A stretch of DNA of 64,000 nt from Methanobrevibacter millerae (GTDB taxonomy: Archaea > Methanobacteriota > Methanobacteria > Methanobacteriales > Methanobacteriaceae), in contig NZ_FMXB01000005.1 in the NCBI RefSeq assembly GCF_900103415.1, positions 23,319 through 87,318 of the forward strand. Direction: 5' to 3'. The position numbers were made by a program, and so were the translations under genes. The notes beneath the pieces are model-generated. The model saw nothing but the letters and a program-made list of their open reading frames with translations. It was not told where the DNA came from and did not search any database. Below, piece after piece: positions 39,616 through 48,532 of the stretch; within the stretch, counting starts at the first letter, position 1, and each line of letters opens with the position of its first letter.

Positions 39616-40407
39616 TTAAAAAGAACAATAAATTACTGCTCCACCAACACCCCGGGATAATTTTAAAAATGAATTAGGTCTTAATTTAGTGGCTTTACCT
39701 TTTGGCACTTCAATATCACCAATGAATGTTCCGTTTGAACTGGCTTCATCAATAATGTACCAGCCATCATTTTTATAGAATAATCTTAAATGCGGCTTAG
39801 AAATATTTGAAACGGTATCGTAACTATTATCCAGAAGAATTGAAAATGACGCCAAATCCCCTTCATCGAAATCGGCTTTTCTTCCAATCAAAACACTTTC
39901 ATCTTGGCGAACCTTAAATGTTTTGCCTTTATCAACACCATTGAAAATCGTTAGAACGCAATGCTCGTCATCATGATATTTTTGATTGGAATCATATAAA
40001 TCAAAGAAAGTGAAAAGTTCATCTGATAAAAAGTTAATGTCTAAAAACAAATCATCGAAAGCATCCTCTTTTAAAGCATATGCCTTAACTGTGCGCTTGC
40101 CAACCTTATTAGGCACTTCCTTTTTAATAGAAATTTCACAGACCAAATTGGCATCAATCAGCTTTTTCATGTGTTGGCCCAACATTTGGGTGGTAATGTT
40201 AATTTTATAACTCTTTAAAAGAATTTCATTTATTTCACGAGAATATAATGGATTTCTTGAATTAATATTATTATATTTCTGATTATCCCTTAGAATTTCT
40301 AAAATAGAAAATCTTACTTTATTGTTTACGGCTGATAGCTTAACTGAAATTAAATTAGATTCATCTGAATCAATAATAACAGTTTTATCAACATTTGATT
40401 CAGTCAT
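39616..40407 (-). CDS. HTH-FHA fusion regulator
   Basis: 263 residues. A winged-helix part (about 20-105: VRFSILEILRD, SREINEILLKSY, MLGQHMKKLIDANLV) resembles ArsR-type regulators. A C-terminal FHA domain (about 145-262) has VLIGRKADFDEGD, SKPHLRLF, and DEASSNGTFIGD, the phosphothreonine-binding set (GR, SxxH-like, NG). This can link DNA binding to phosphorylation by the adjacent kinase, which is an inference from gene order. Confidence 0.85.
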   Translation of the reverse strand: MTESNVDKTVIIDSDESNLISVKLSAVNNKVRFSILEILRDNQKYNNINSRNPLYSREINEILLKSYKINITTQMLGQHMKKLIDANLVCEISIKKEVPNKVGKRTVKAYALKEDAFDDLFLDINFLSDELFTFFDLYDSNQKYHDDEHCVLTIFNGVDKGKTFKVRQDESVLIGRKADFDEGDLASFSILLDNSYDTVSNISKPHLRLFYKNDGWYIIDEASSNGTFIGDIEVPKGKATKLRPNSFLKLSRGVGGAVIYCSF

Positions 40408-40469
40408 TTAAAATCTCTCCCAAACAATGCTTTATATTATATATCTTTTAATAAATATTTAATAATTTC

Positions 40470-41093
40470 TTAAATCGAACTACTTAAAACATCATGATAA
40501 TCTTTTAAATCCTGTTCACATAAGTTTAACTTCGCCATTAATTGCGTAACTAACGCATCGAGCAATACTAATGCAGAGATTTCAAAACCGCTGCCCATTA
40601 ATATTAATTCTAATGATTTTCCATCATCTAAACTAACAGATTCCTGCTTTAGTGATTCGATGATGATTTTTGCATCTGCTGTTTGGGCAAGGTCGCTTTG
40701 AGCATCTCCGCAAACGGTTAAAAGCTTTACATCATCCATTTGTGAATCTTCCACAATCTGGGTAATGGAATTGGATTTACCTGATTTTGAAATAATGATG
40801 ATAATATCCCCATCACGAACTGATGGAAGTATTGATTCATTAAATACATATACATAAAAACCCAAATGCATTAATCTCATAGCAAAAGACTTTGCAACAA
40901 AACCTGATCTTCCGGCACCTGCAAGAAATATTGTGGTTTCTCTTTTAGATGTTACACGTTTATTTGAAGCTTCCAGAATAATATTCATAAAGTGTAAAAT
41001 AGATTCTTCCTGATTTTTAATAACTGATTTGGATTCATTAATATTTTTTAGGATTTCATCGAAAGATAAATCCATATACTTTAATTCAGACAT
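40470..41093 (-). CDS. SIS-domain protein, 6-phospho-3-hexuloisomerase-like
   Basis: 207 residues. FLAGAGRSGFVAKSFAMRLMHLG (about 52-74) and IIIISKSGKSNSITQIV are typical of phosphosugar isomerases of the PHI type. It is 13 bases after the rtcB-like stop. It may be a true PHI for ribulose-phosphate metabolism; the context suggests a regulatory or accessory variant. Confidence 0.85.
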   Translation of the reverse strand: MSELKYMDLSFDEILKNINESKSVIKNQEESILHFMNIILEASNKRVTSKRETTIFLAGAGRSGFVAKSFAMRLMHLGFYVYVFNESILPSVRDGDIIIIISKSGKSNSITQIVEDSQMDDVKLLTVCGDAQSDLAQTADAKIIIESLKQESVSLDDGKSLELILMGSGFEISALVLLDALVTQLMAKLNLCEQDLKDYHDVLSSSI

Positions 41094-41105
41094 TTTAATA
41101 ACCCT

Positions 41106-42212
41106 TTAAGCTTTAAAATTATAAACAGGCTTGGCAATATCCACTATTTTAACTGTATCATTAACATTATTTAAAATATTTTCCAATGACTTATATGCCA
41201 TCGGAGATTCGTCAATGGTGTTTTTTCCAATGGATGTTGAATAAATTCCTTTCATTGAATCTTTAAACTCATCGAGAGATAGAATTTCTTTCGCTTGAGA
41301 ACGCCTGTATAAACGGCCTGCACCATGGGGAGCGGAATAATTCCAGTCAGGATTACCTTTTCCCTCACAGATTAAAGATCCGTCACGCATATTAATAGGA
41401 ATAATAAGAGTTTCACCTTCATCAGCGGAAACCGCGCCTTTACGAAGAATCATTTTATCCATGTCAATGTAGTTGTGAATAGTCGTGAAATGTTTAGTGT
41501 AATCCATTCCGTATTCGCTTAATATTGTCTCTGCAATAGCTTTACGGTTTAATGAAGCATAATCCTGCATGATTTCCATGTCGTGAATGTAGTCATCAAA
41601 CAGCTTGCCCTCGCAGTAAATCAAATCCTTATTGGAAGCCATATTATGAAATCTTTTGAATTCCTTTAAAGCCTGATTTTGATAATATTCACAGACATCA
41701 GCACCTATTCTGCGGCTTCCTGAGTGAATTACCAAAATTAATTCATTGTCTTTTGTTTTATTAACTTCAATGAAATGATTTCCACCACCAAGAGTACCCA
41801 AATAGAAATTGCCTTCACTTCCGGCTTCAAGACCAAAATAACATTTCAGTTCCGTTAAGTCAAAATCCTTCATGAAATGATGGGGAACAACCCTTTTATT
41901 ATATCCATAAGGCACCTTGGAGCGAATGATGTTATCCAAACGTTTAAAATCAATTTCATCTGCGTCCAGGTAAAAGACTTCCATTCCGCAGCCGATGTCT
42001 GAGCCGACTAGATTGGGAATGACCTTGTCTTCGATAGTCATTGTAGTTCCGATTGTACATCCCATTCCTGCGTGAATATCCGGCATCATGCGGATTTTTT
42101 GGCCTTCAGCTATCGGCTGGTTGAGGAATTGGATGACCTGTGAAATGCTGTCGTTGTCGACATCGTCTGCAAAAACCTTGGCTGTTGCATATTTACCCTT
42201 CAATTCAAACAT
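41106..42212 (-). CDS. RtcB family RNA ligase, short divergent paralogue
   Basis: 368 residues, shorter than archaeal tRNA-splicing RtcB (about 480, without intein). Catalytic motifs are present: MPDIHAGMG, VGSDIGCGMEV (metal-binding Cys), LGGGNHFIEV, IHSGSRRIG, and APHGAGRLYRRSQA with the guanylylated His. It would join RNA ends with GTP in repair. It follows a palindromic promoter and probably heads the SIS-FHA-kinase run. Confidence 0.88.
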   Translation of the reverse strand: MFELKGKYATAKVFADDVDNDSISQVIQFLNQPIAEGQKIRMMPDIHAGMGCTIGTTMTIEDKVIPNLVGSDIGCGMEVFYLDADEIDFKRLDNIIRSKVPYGYNKRVVPHHFMKDFDLTELKCYFGLEAGSEGNFYLGTLGGGNHFIEVNKTKDNELILVIHSGSRRIGADVCEYYQNQALKEFKRFHNMASNKDLIYCEGKLFDDYIHDMEIMQDYASLNRKAIAETILSEYGMDYTKHFTTIHNYIDMDKMILRKGAVSADEGETLIIPINMRDGSLICEGKGNPDWNYSAPHGAGRLYRRSQAKEILSLDEFKDSMKGIYSTSIGKNTIDESPMAYKSLENILNNVNDTVKIVDIAKPVYNFKA

Positions 42213-42252
42213 AATTTCACCCCCTATAGCTATTTAATAGTTTGTTAAATCC

Positions 42253-42283
42253 TTTATATAAATAAAGTAAAGCATTTACTTTA
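42253..42283 (-). promoter_or_regulatory. Palindrome-TATA promoter motif
   Basis: TAAAGTAAA GCA TTTACTTTA is a 9-bp perfect inverted repeat (42263-42283), directly followed on the minus strand by TTTATATAA. It precedes the rtcB-like gene by about 40 bases and overlaps the stop of the 232-aa beta-helix gene. Confidence 0.7.
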
Positions 42284-42979
42284 GTCAAACCTGCAATCAG
42301 CAATGCGTAAATTATCATCATTTTCACTTTCTATGTGATTTCCATCGCTTGCAATGTTATTATTAAATTCACAACTCTTTACATTTAAAATTCTTTCATT
42401 ATAAATGGCCCCACCCTTAAAAGACACATTTTTATCGAATAAAGAGCCATGAATGAGCAATTTTGCCTTATTGTAGATTGCTCCACCTTCAAACTCCGAA
42501 CTGTTTGAATCAAAAATTGAATTTTCAATGTTTAAAATCGAATCATTATAAATAGCACCGCCATAATCTGATCTGTTCTCTTTAAAGACTGAATCTTTAA
42601 TATTGATTTTACCAGCTTTGTTTAAAATAGCTCCACCAGAAGCATTGCCTAAATCATCAGAGCAATTATTACTGAATTTACAGCATTCTATTGTAAAATT
42701 ATTAGAGTAATTTATTATGGCTCCGAAATCCTGTGAATATCCATTTTTGAATATTATATTTTTGATTGTGATATTTTTTCCAGAAACAACAAAAATACTG
42801 GATTTTTCATTTGCATCAATGACATGATTGTTTCCATCAATAATCAAATCATCAACATCCAAATTAATGCATTTTGAGTATTCTAACTCGTCATTATTAA
42901 AGATAACATCTTCTGTTAGAGTAATTTTTTTAGCTCCACTGTCAATCAATTCTTCAAATTCCTTGAAATTCACTATCAT
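42281..42979 (-). CDS. Right-handed beta-helix repeat protein, 232 aa, no signal peptide
   Basis: Begins MIVNFKEFEELIDSG followed by LIIDGNNHVIDANEKSS and stacked repeats (NITIKNIIFKNG, GAIINYSNNFTIECCKF, GGAIYNDSILNIENSIF). The repeats match parallel beta-helix proteins of the Methanobrevibacter adhesin-like type, but no leader or membrane anchor exists. The ATGA start overlaps the stop of the 1134-aa homologue. Confidence 0.85.
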   Translation of the reverse strand: MIVNFKEFEELIDSGAKKITLTEDVIFNNDELEYSKCINLDVDDLIIDGNNHVIDANEKSSIFVVSGKNITIKNIIFKNGYSQDFGAIINYSNNFTIECCKFSNNCSDDLGNASGGAILNKAGKINIKDSVFKENRSDYGGAIYNDSILNIENSIFDSNSSEFEGGAIYNKAKLLIHGSLFDKNVSFKGGAIYNERILNVKSCEFNNNIASDGNHIESENDDNLRIADCRFD

Positions 42980-45900
42980 AACCCTCCAAATAATGCATCT
43001 AAACCAAGACCTACTTCTTCTTCATCATCTTCAACATTTTTATACAATCCAATTTTTTTGTCTCTTAAAACATCTTTTTTATCTCCGTCAATTAGAATTA
43101 CTGTTCCTTTATTATTTATTAAACAATCGTTTTCAAATTCACAATTTTTTAATGTGAATTCTCCTGCATTAACTAAAGAGACTGATCCTTCAAAGAAACT
43201 ATTTTCTAAAGTTAAATTTTTTGAATTATTTATTTTTGCATCTTCAAAAATAATGTTTTTAAATATCACATTGGAATTTATATGAATTTCTTTAAAAGTA
43301 CAACAAATTTTTTTATTATTCCCATCAATTATTAAATCATTATTTATCTTTAATGAATCTTCTAGAAATATATTGGATTCTAAAATTAGGTTGTTTTTAT
43401 CAGATAAATCTAAACAAACGATTGATGAAACATATTTGACATCCAGATAATTTTTCAATGAATCATATTCTTCATCACGAATGTTTAAACGATTTGCCTT
43501 TATTAAAGCAGAAAAATGCTGATTGTTTTTGAAAATGCAACTTTTTAAATAAATATGATTATTTCCATTAATTAACTTATTCGGCAAAAATTCAAATGAT
43601 TTATTATTTTCAAAACAGCAATTTGAAATAAAAAGAGACATATTGACGAAAAATATTAATCCCCTTATAGAAATGGAATTATTTATAAAATTACAGCCAT
43701 CGAATGAAAATTTCCTATTGTTTACAGATGTTAATTTGCACAATGGTTCTACACAAACATTTCCATTAAAAATACAATTTTTAAAACGATTACTTCTTGA
43801 TGGACTAGAATCATCAATTCCAGCTATTCCCATCAGATTATTTTCAAAAACTGAATCTGAAATATCTACTGAAGAGTCACTGCAATAGATTAACCTATTG
43901 TTTCCATGATTTTTTAAGAAAGAAGAATTATTTATTTTAATTGCTGAATTTTTAATATAAATTATATTGGCATCAATACTTTCAATAGATTCAAATTCAC
44001 AAGAAAGAATATTTATAGAAGAGTTATGTGAACTTAAAGCCGTGCCAATTCCATCATCAAATTTTGAATTAATTAATTCCAAATGAGAATTTTCAATAAA
44101 TATTGAACTACTTTTATCAGAAACATCCTTTTGGGGTAATGAAACAATTGATTTGAAAATACAATTTTCCAGATTTATTTTCGCATCGGATGCATTTATT
44201 GCACCGTTTATGGTGTATAATGCATTTTTAAATATAATATTTTTCAAAGTAATGTTTTTAGATTCTATTTTAAAAATGCTTGATATTAAATTTCCATCAA
44301 TTGTATGTCCGTTTCCATCAATTACCAAATTATCTCTATTTATTTCAATTCCTTTATCGAAATAATCATTTTCTTCGTTTCCAACAATAATATCACAAGA
44401 TAATGTAATTTCAGGACAATCTTTTGAATTAATTAAATCATCAAGATATTTAAAGTTGTTTTTATTTGGAATAGTTTCCACGTCTGATATATAATGAATC
44501 TTTCCGAAATCATTTGATATGAAATTATTTAAATAGTTTTTTTGATTTTCTAAAATACAAAGCATCGAATTATTTAAAATAACATTGTCATTACTAAATT
44601 TGCAGTCATCCAAGGATAATATGCCTTTATTTGCAATAACATCCGAATCCCTACCCTCAAAATTGCATCTCTTTAAATTCATTTCACCTTCATTAAATAT
44701 TGCATCGCCACCACCAAAAACAAAATTATCTTTAAAATTTGATTGGTAAACCTCAATTTGGCCATGGTCATTATGTATTGCTCCACCATAATTAATCATA
44801 TAACTTTCGCCCAAATATTTACTGCAATTATCTTTAAAATTACATCTGAATATACAGATATTTCCATTGAAATTATAAATCGCACCACCATTGTGTCCTG
44901 TATGGTTATCTATGAAATCAGAATTTTTTATATCAATTGATCCTAAATGATTATAAATTGCCCCTCCATTATCAAGTCCAATAGCTGCAACATTTGTCTT
45001 GAACAAGGAATTTTCAATAAGTATATGACCATCATAGTTGTAGATTGCTCTTCCATTAACCCAATCACTAATATTTTCAAATGAACAATTTTCTATTTTA
45101 AGACTCCTTGATTTATTAAAAATAACACTCCCTTCATAAGACTCAGTGCTAATGTTTTTAAAATTGATATTTTTAAGAGTTATATTCTCCCCAATAATGA
45201 TAAAGCCACTGTATTTACTGCGATTTCCATCTAATGTATTTCCGCATCCGTCAATGACCAGATTATCTGCATTTATTGAGATAATACCCTTGATAAAAAA
45301 GTAATTATCCAAATTAATCTCTTTTTGATTGGATGAAATTAAATCAGTTAAAAATTGAGTATCTTTAATTATTTTAATATTCTCATCCATTAAGCCAATA
45401 TTACCCTCCAAAAGGATATTTTCAGTTGTTATGATTTGGTGATGTCCTTTAAATTTAGTATTTTTAATTATTATGCATTCATCTCTCTCAACATCATCAT
45501 GACTAGCCCTGTTAACAACAATATCATTTAATTCTTCCCTAAATTCACAAGCATCAAGTATTAATGTTGAATCTTGAGAATAAATAACTTTACCTACTTT
45601 TATAGAAGAATTTCCATCAAAATTAGAATTAATTAATTTAACAGTGGAATTTGAAGCATATATCGCACCCCCATTATGTGGAGACTTATTATTTGTAAAA
45701 TTACAATCACAGAAATTAACTGAACTGTAACTAATATCAATATATTTACTATCTGCAAAATTACAATCATCAAAATCAACAGAACTTTCTTGAATAATAA
45801 TCCTATTCCCTAAATCTTTAAAATCACAATTATTCAATTTTAAAAGAGATTTGTTGGATGAAATCCCAGAATAACCAAGATCAGGAACATTCTCAATAAA

Positions 45901-46380
45901 GCAATTATTTATCTCCAATTCAGAATCAATACATGATATTCCTGTGACATTACAATTATTCAGATATAATATGGAATTTTCACTGACTATACCTTCAATA
46001 GGAGACACTAAATTATTCTTTAAAAACTTTTTACAATTGATATGTGAATTAAATAAATTTAATTTAGAATCAGTAGCGAAAATATGATATGAATCAAAAT
46101 TACAATTTTCTATATTTAAATAACCTTTATTCTTTATTGTTGAGAGATTTTCAATATCCTTAAAGTTAATATTTTTAAAAGTAATATTGTCCCCACGAAT
46201 TTCAAATTCACAATTTACACTTTCAATAGTGTGATTATTCCCATCAATTATTAAATTATCAACATCCAAACTTATTTCAAATGATTTGCTATTATCTTCA
46301 TCAGAAATAAAAATATCTTCAGTTAAGACAATCTCTTCTGCTCCACTGTTAATCAATTCTTCAAATTCCTTGAAATTCAT
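42976..46380 (-). CDS. Right-handed beta-helix repeat protein, 1134 aa, no signal peptide
   Basis: Three copies of an N-terminal cap-plus-helix module occur (LIIDGNNHTIES, LVIDGCGNTLDG, LVIDGNGHTIDG; about residues 48, 371 and 665). They carry many N-x-x-F/GGAIY rungs. The start is MNFKEFEELINSG, identical in style to the 232-aa neighbour. There is no signal peptide, so it appears cytoplasmic. The tail GLGLDALFGGL is an odd glycine/hydrophobic end that could be a binding tag. Function unknown. Confidence 0.85.
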   Translation of the reverse strand: MNFKEFEELINSGAEEIVLTEDIFISDEDNSKSFEISLDVDNLIIDGNNHTIESVNCEFEIRGDNITFKNINFKDIENLSTIKNKGYLNIENCNFDSYHIFATDSKLNLFNSHINCKKFLKNNLVSPIEGIVSENSILYLNNCNVTGISCIDSELEINNCFIENVPDLGYSGISSNKSLLKLNNCDFKDLGNRIIIQESSVDFDDCNFADSKYIDISYSSVNFCDCNFTNNKSPHNGGAIYASNSTVKLINSNFDGNSSIKVGKVIYSQDSTLILDACEFREELNDIVVNRASHDDVERDECIIIKNTKFKGHHQIITTENILLEGNIGLMDENIKIIKDTQFLTDLISSNQKEINLDNYFFIKGIISINADNLVIDGCGNTLDGNRSKYSGFIIIGENITLKNINFKNISTESYEGSVIFNKSRSLKIENCSFENISDWVNGRAIYNYDGHILIENSLFKTNVAAIGLDNGGAIYNHLGSIDIKNSDFIDNHTGHNGGAIYNFNGNICIFRCNFKDNCSKYLGESYMINYGGAIHNDHGQIEVYQSNFKDNFVFGGGDAIFNEGEMNLKRCNFEGRDSDVIANKGILSLDDCKFSNDNVILNNSMLCILENQKNYLNNFISNDFGKIHYISDVETIPNKNNFKYLDDLINSKDCPEITLSCDIIVGNEENDYFDKGIEINRDNLVIDGNGHTIDGNLISSIFKIESKNITLKNIIFKNALYTINGAINASDAKINLENCIFKSIVSLPQKDVSDKSSSIFIENSHLELINSKFDDGIGTALSSHNSSINILSCEFESIESIDANIIYIKNSAIKINNSSFLKNHGNNRLIYCSDSSVDISDSVFENNLMGIAGIDDSSPSRSNRFKNCIFNGNVCVEPLCKLTSVNNRKFSFDGCNFINNSISIRGLIFFVNMSLFISNCCFENNKSFEFLPNKLINGNNHIYLKSCIFKNNQHFSALIKANRLNIRDEEYDSLKNYLDVKYVSSIVCLDLSDKNNLILESNIFLEDSLKINNDLIIDGNNKKICCTFKEIHINSNVIFKNIIFEDAKINNSKNLTLENSFFEGSVSLVNAGEFTLKNCEFENDCLINNKGTVILIDGDKKDVLRDKKIGLYKNVEDDEEEVGLGLDALFGGL

Positions 46381-46405
46381 GATACCACAACCTAAACCTT
46401 TAAAT

Positions 46406-46540
46406 TCATGAATTAATTTCTAACCACTTATCTATCAGATTATCATCCAACAATTGCGTTCTGACTTCCACAATTAAATCCGTCAATTCCTTATAATCAT
46501 CATCGCTTATTAACATAATCAATAAATCCTTAGAATCCAT
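46406..46540 (-). CDS. Small acidic protein, 44 aa, unknown
   Basis: ORF starting MDSKDLLIMLISDDDYKEL and ending LIDKWLEINS, all helical by composition. It sits between the divergent palindrome promoter and the large beta-helix gene on the same strand, with a 25-base gap. Weak ribosome site. Protein-like composition is the only other support. Confidence 0.5.
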   Translation of the reverse strand: MDSKDLLIMLISDDDYKELTDLIVEVRTQLLDDNLIDKWLEINS

Positions 46541-46596
46541 GATTATGCTCTCATGATTAATTTTTCATTTCCCCAATTAATTATAGTATACTTTAT

Positions 46597-46644
46597 GATA
46601 TATTTAACCAAGTTAAAGTAATTACTTTAATCAAGTTAAATATC
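46597..46644. promoter_or_regulatory. Divergent promoter with 18-bp perfect palindrome
   Basis: TTAAAGTAATTACTTTAA (46613-46630) is flanked on both sides by TATA boxes at about the same distance: TCAAGTTAAATATC to the right for dgkA, and TTGGTTAAATATATC on the other strand for the beta-helix genes. Confidence 0.7.
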
Positions 46645-46666
46645 ATTCAATGAAATATTATTTAAT

Positions 46667-47011
46667 ATGAAATTATTAAAAAGTTTTAAACATGCAATTG
46701 ACGGCATTATCAATACAACAGGCGTTGAGAAAAACTTGAAAATCCATTTCATAATAATGTTTTGCGTTATTATCTTAGGATTGATAGTTAAATTAACTTC
46801 TTTTGAATGGATCATTTGTATTGTTTTGTTTGGCCTTGTAATAAGCGCTGAAATGTTTAATACGGCCTTTGAAAAAACTCTGGATTACATCAACATGGAC
46901 TATGATGAAAAAATCAGATTCATCAAAGACGCATCAGCGGCGGCCGTTTTAGTCTTAGCCATCGCATCAGCAGTTGTCGGATTGATTATTTTTCTTCCAA
47001 AACTGATTTAA
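46667..47011 (+). CDS. Diacylglycerol kinase DgkA-like (lipid/undecaprenol kinase)
   Basis: 114 residues, an amphipathic N-terminus (SFKHAIDGI) and three helices. The family motif EMFNTAFEKTLDYI (about 64-77) with Glu and Asn catalytic residues, plus KDASAAAVL, is clear. It phosphorylates lipid alcohols with ATP at the inner membrane. The 3' end overlaps the convergent phosphatase gene by 26 bases. Confidence 0.92.
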   Translation: MKLLKSFKHAIDGIINTTGVEKNLKIHFIIMFCVIILGLIVKLTSFEWIICIVLFGLVISAEMFNTAFEKTLDYINMDYDEKIRFIKDASAAAVLVLAIASAVVGLIIFLPKLI

Positions 47012-47420
47012 CCTTTTTCAAGCAGCGGTAAATCTCACAAAAGCATGCATCATATACCTCATAGTCCCCGCCGGCAGGATCATTGATGTCCGGAGGATAT
47101 TCCTTTATGAATTGCCTGATTGTGCAGACTTTCAAATCAGGATAGAACATTTTTACCCTTCGAGTGTAAAACTCCTCCAGAGTTAAAACCAAATCCATAT
47201 CTGCAATATTGGAGTCCTTGAAGTTAGTTGCCCTGTGGGAAGTTATATCAATTCCATGGGATTTGCACACCTCGACAGTCACTTCGGAGGATTTTCTGCC
47301 GGTTATAGCAAAAATACCTGAAGAGTAAACTTCAATATCATCCGACACCATTTGCTTAAAAATAGCTTCAGCCATTGCACTTCTTGACGTATTTGCATAG
47401 CATACAAACATTATTTTCAT
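46986..47420 (-). CDS. Low-molecular-weight phosphotyrosine phosphatase / arsenate reductase-like
   Basis: 144 residues. N-terminal P-loop CYANTSR (C-x5-R, about 7-13) followed by SAMAEAIF, and the catalytic acid loop INDPAGGDYEVYD near residue 115. The second half has the typical C-terminal helix. Whether it dephosphorylates proteins or reduces arsenate is not clear. One of three in this window. Confidence 0.88.
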   Translation of the reverse strand: MKIMFVCYANTSRSAMAEAIFKQMVSDDIEVYSSGIFAITGRKSSEVTVEVCKSHGIDITSHRATNFKDSNIADMDLVLTLEEFYTRRVKMFYPDLKVCTIRQFIKEYPPDINDPAGGDYEVYDACFCEIYRCLKKVKSVLEEK

Positions 47421-47442
47421 ATAATATATTATTTATTTTAAA

Positions 47443-47469
47443 TTATTTAAATCATGAAAAGCCTTTCAT
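47443..47469 (-). promoter_or_regulatory. Palindrome-TATA promoter motif
   Basis: ATGAAA...TTTCAT arms with central AAAGGCTTT, then CATGATTTAAATAA on the minus strand, about 25-50 bases before the phosphatase start. Confidence 0.55.
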
Positions 47470-48458
47470 TTACCAATGATTAGACCGCAGCGGCCGCATG
47501 CCAAATCCATTGAGAAAGAATCGAAAACCAAATCTGAACTGCCGCAATCGGGACAATTTTTTAAATATCTGCGAATCACATTGCCACAATTCCTGCAAAT
47601 CAGACTGGACGATTCGTTATCATAGATTAAATTAAAATGACCGCATTTTTCGCACTTGAAATCATTTTGAATGTTTTCAGATGAAAAATGAAATATGTCG
47701 TTGAATGAATCCTCAAGCAGCCTTTGCCAATTGCTGTAGAATTCCATTTTAACGAAAATATTTGAGTCTTCAAACATTGAATCAAATCTGCACTCATCAC
47801 CAATATTCCAGTTCATGATTGGGGAGATATCCTCCAGATTGATGCATTTCTTAAACATGTACTGCATATTCTCAACATTGCCGACATCCCATAACTCCAA
47901 TCCGGCCAGAGAGGTTAAGCTTTCAAGTCCATAAAACATTGAAGACATGTCTTCAACATTTCCTACGTCCAACGAATCCAAACCGTTAATCGTGCTTAAC
48001 TTAGTGCAGCTTGAAAACATTGACCTCATATTTTTTACATTGCCAGTATCCCAGGAATCCAGTCCGGAAATTGTGGTTAAGTTATTCAATTTAGAAAACA
48101 TGCACTCAAGAGACATCACCTTATCAGATAAGTTCTTAACTACTATGGCTTTCAGATTAATAAAATCAGAAGAGATATCTGAAAAGATAACATCACAGAA
48201 ATGATAGGACAAATCGGATTTTTTGGATAAATCTTCACTGATGAAGATAATGTCGCCCAAGTTTTCCACATCATCCAAATCAGTTAAATTCCTTCCGTCC
48301 TTCAGAATTATAAGAATTTCAAACCCGTCCAGTTCATAGATATTTTCTGTAGTGACATTCAATCTTTCGAATTCCTTTAAATCATCATTGTAAAAATAAT
48401 CGGATTCAGTTAACTCCTGCATGATAAACTGTATGTTTATATTTTTATTTAAATTCAT
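47466..48458 (-). CDS. BspA/DUF285 leucine-rich repeat protein with C-terminal zinc ribbons, no signal peptide
   Basis: About 330 residues. A unique N-terminus (ENIYELDGFEILIILKDG) is followed by DUF285 repeats of the form LDSWDTGNVKNMRSMFSSC, and two zinc ribbons at the end (CEKCGHF...CRNCGNV and CPDCGSS...CGRCGLI). DUF285 proteins are usually exported, but no signal peptide is present. The ATG at 48458 has AGGTTG before it. It shares its head domain with the gene at 56534. Confidence 0.85.
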   Translation of the reverse strand: MNLNKNINIQFIMQELTESDYFYNDDLKEFERLNVTTENIYELDGFEILIILKDGRNLTDLDDVENLGDIIFISEDLSKKSDLSYHFCDVIFSDISSDFINLKAIVVKNLSDKVMSLECMFSKLNNLTTISGLDSWDTGNVKNMRSMFSSCTKLSTINGLDSLDVGNVEDMSSMFYGLESLTSLAGLELWDVGNVENMQYMFKKCINLEDISPIMNWNIGDECRFDSMFEDSNIFVKMEFYSNWQRLLEDSFNDIFHFSSENIQNDFKCEKCGHFNLIYDNESSSLICRNCGNVIRRYLKNCPDCGSSDLVFDSFSMDLACGRCGLIIGK

Positions 48459-48470
48459 CACAACCTCAAT

Positions 48471-48500
48471 TAAAGGAAATGCTTTATGTGATTTATTTAA
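48471..48500 (+). promoter_or_regulatory. Palindrome-TATA promoter motif
   Basis: TAAAGGAAATGCTTTA then TGTGATTTATTTAA, about 33 bases before the methyltransferase ATG. The AT-rich element may also serve the divergent DUF285 gene. Confidence 0.65.
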
Positions 48501-48532
48501 TTAGAAATCAGAAATTAGACTGTGGTGATAAA

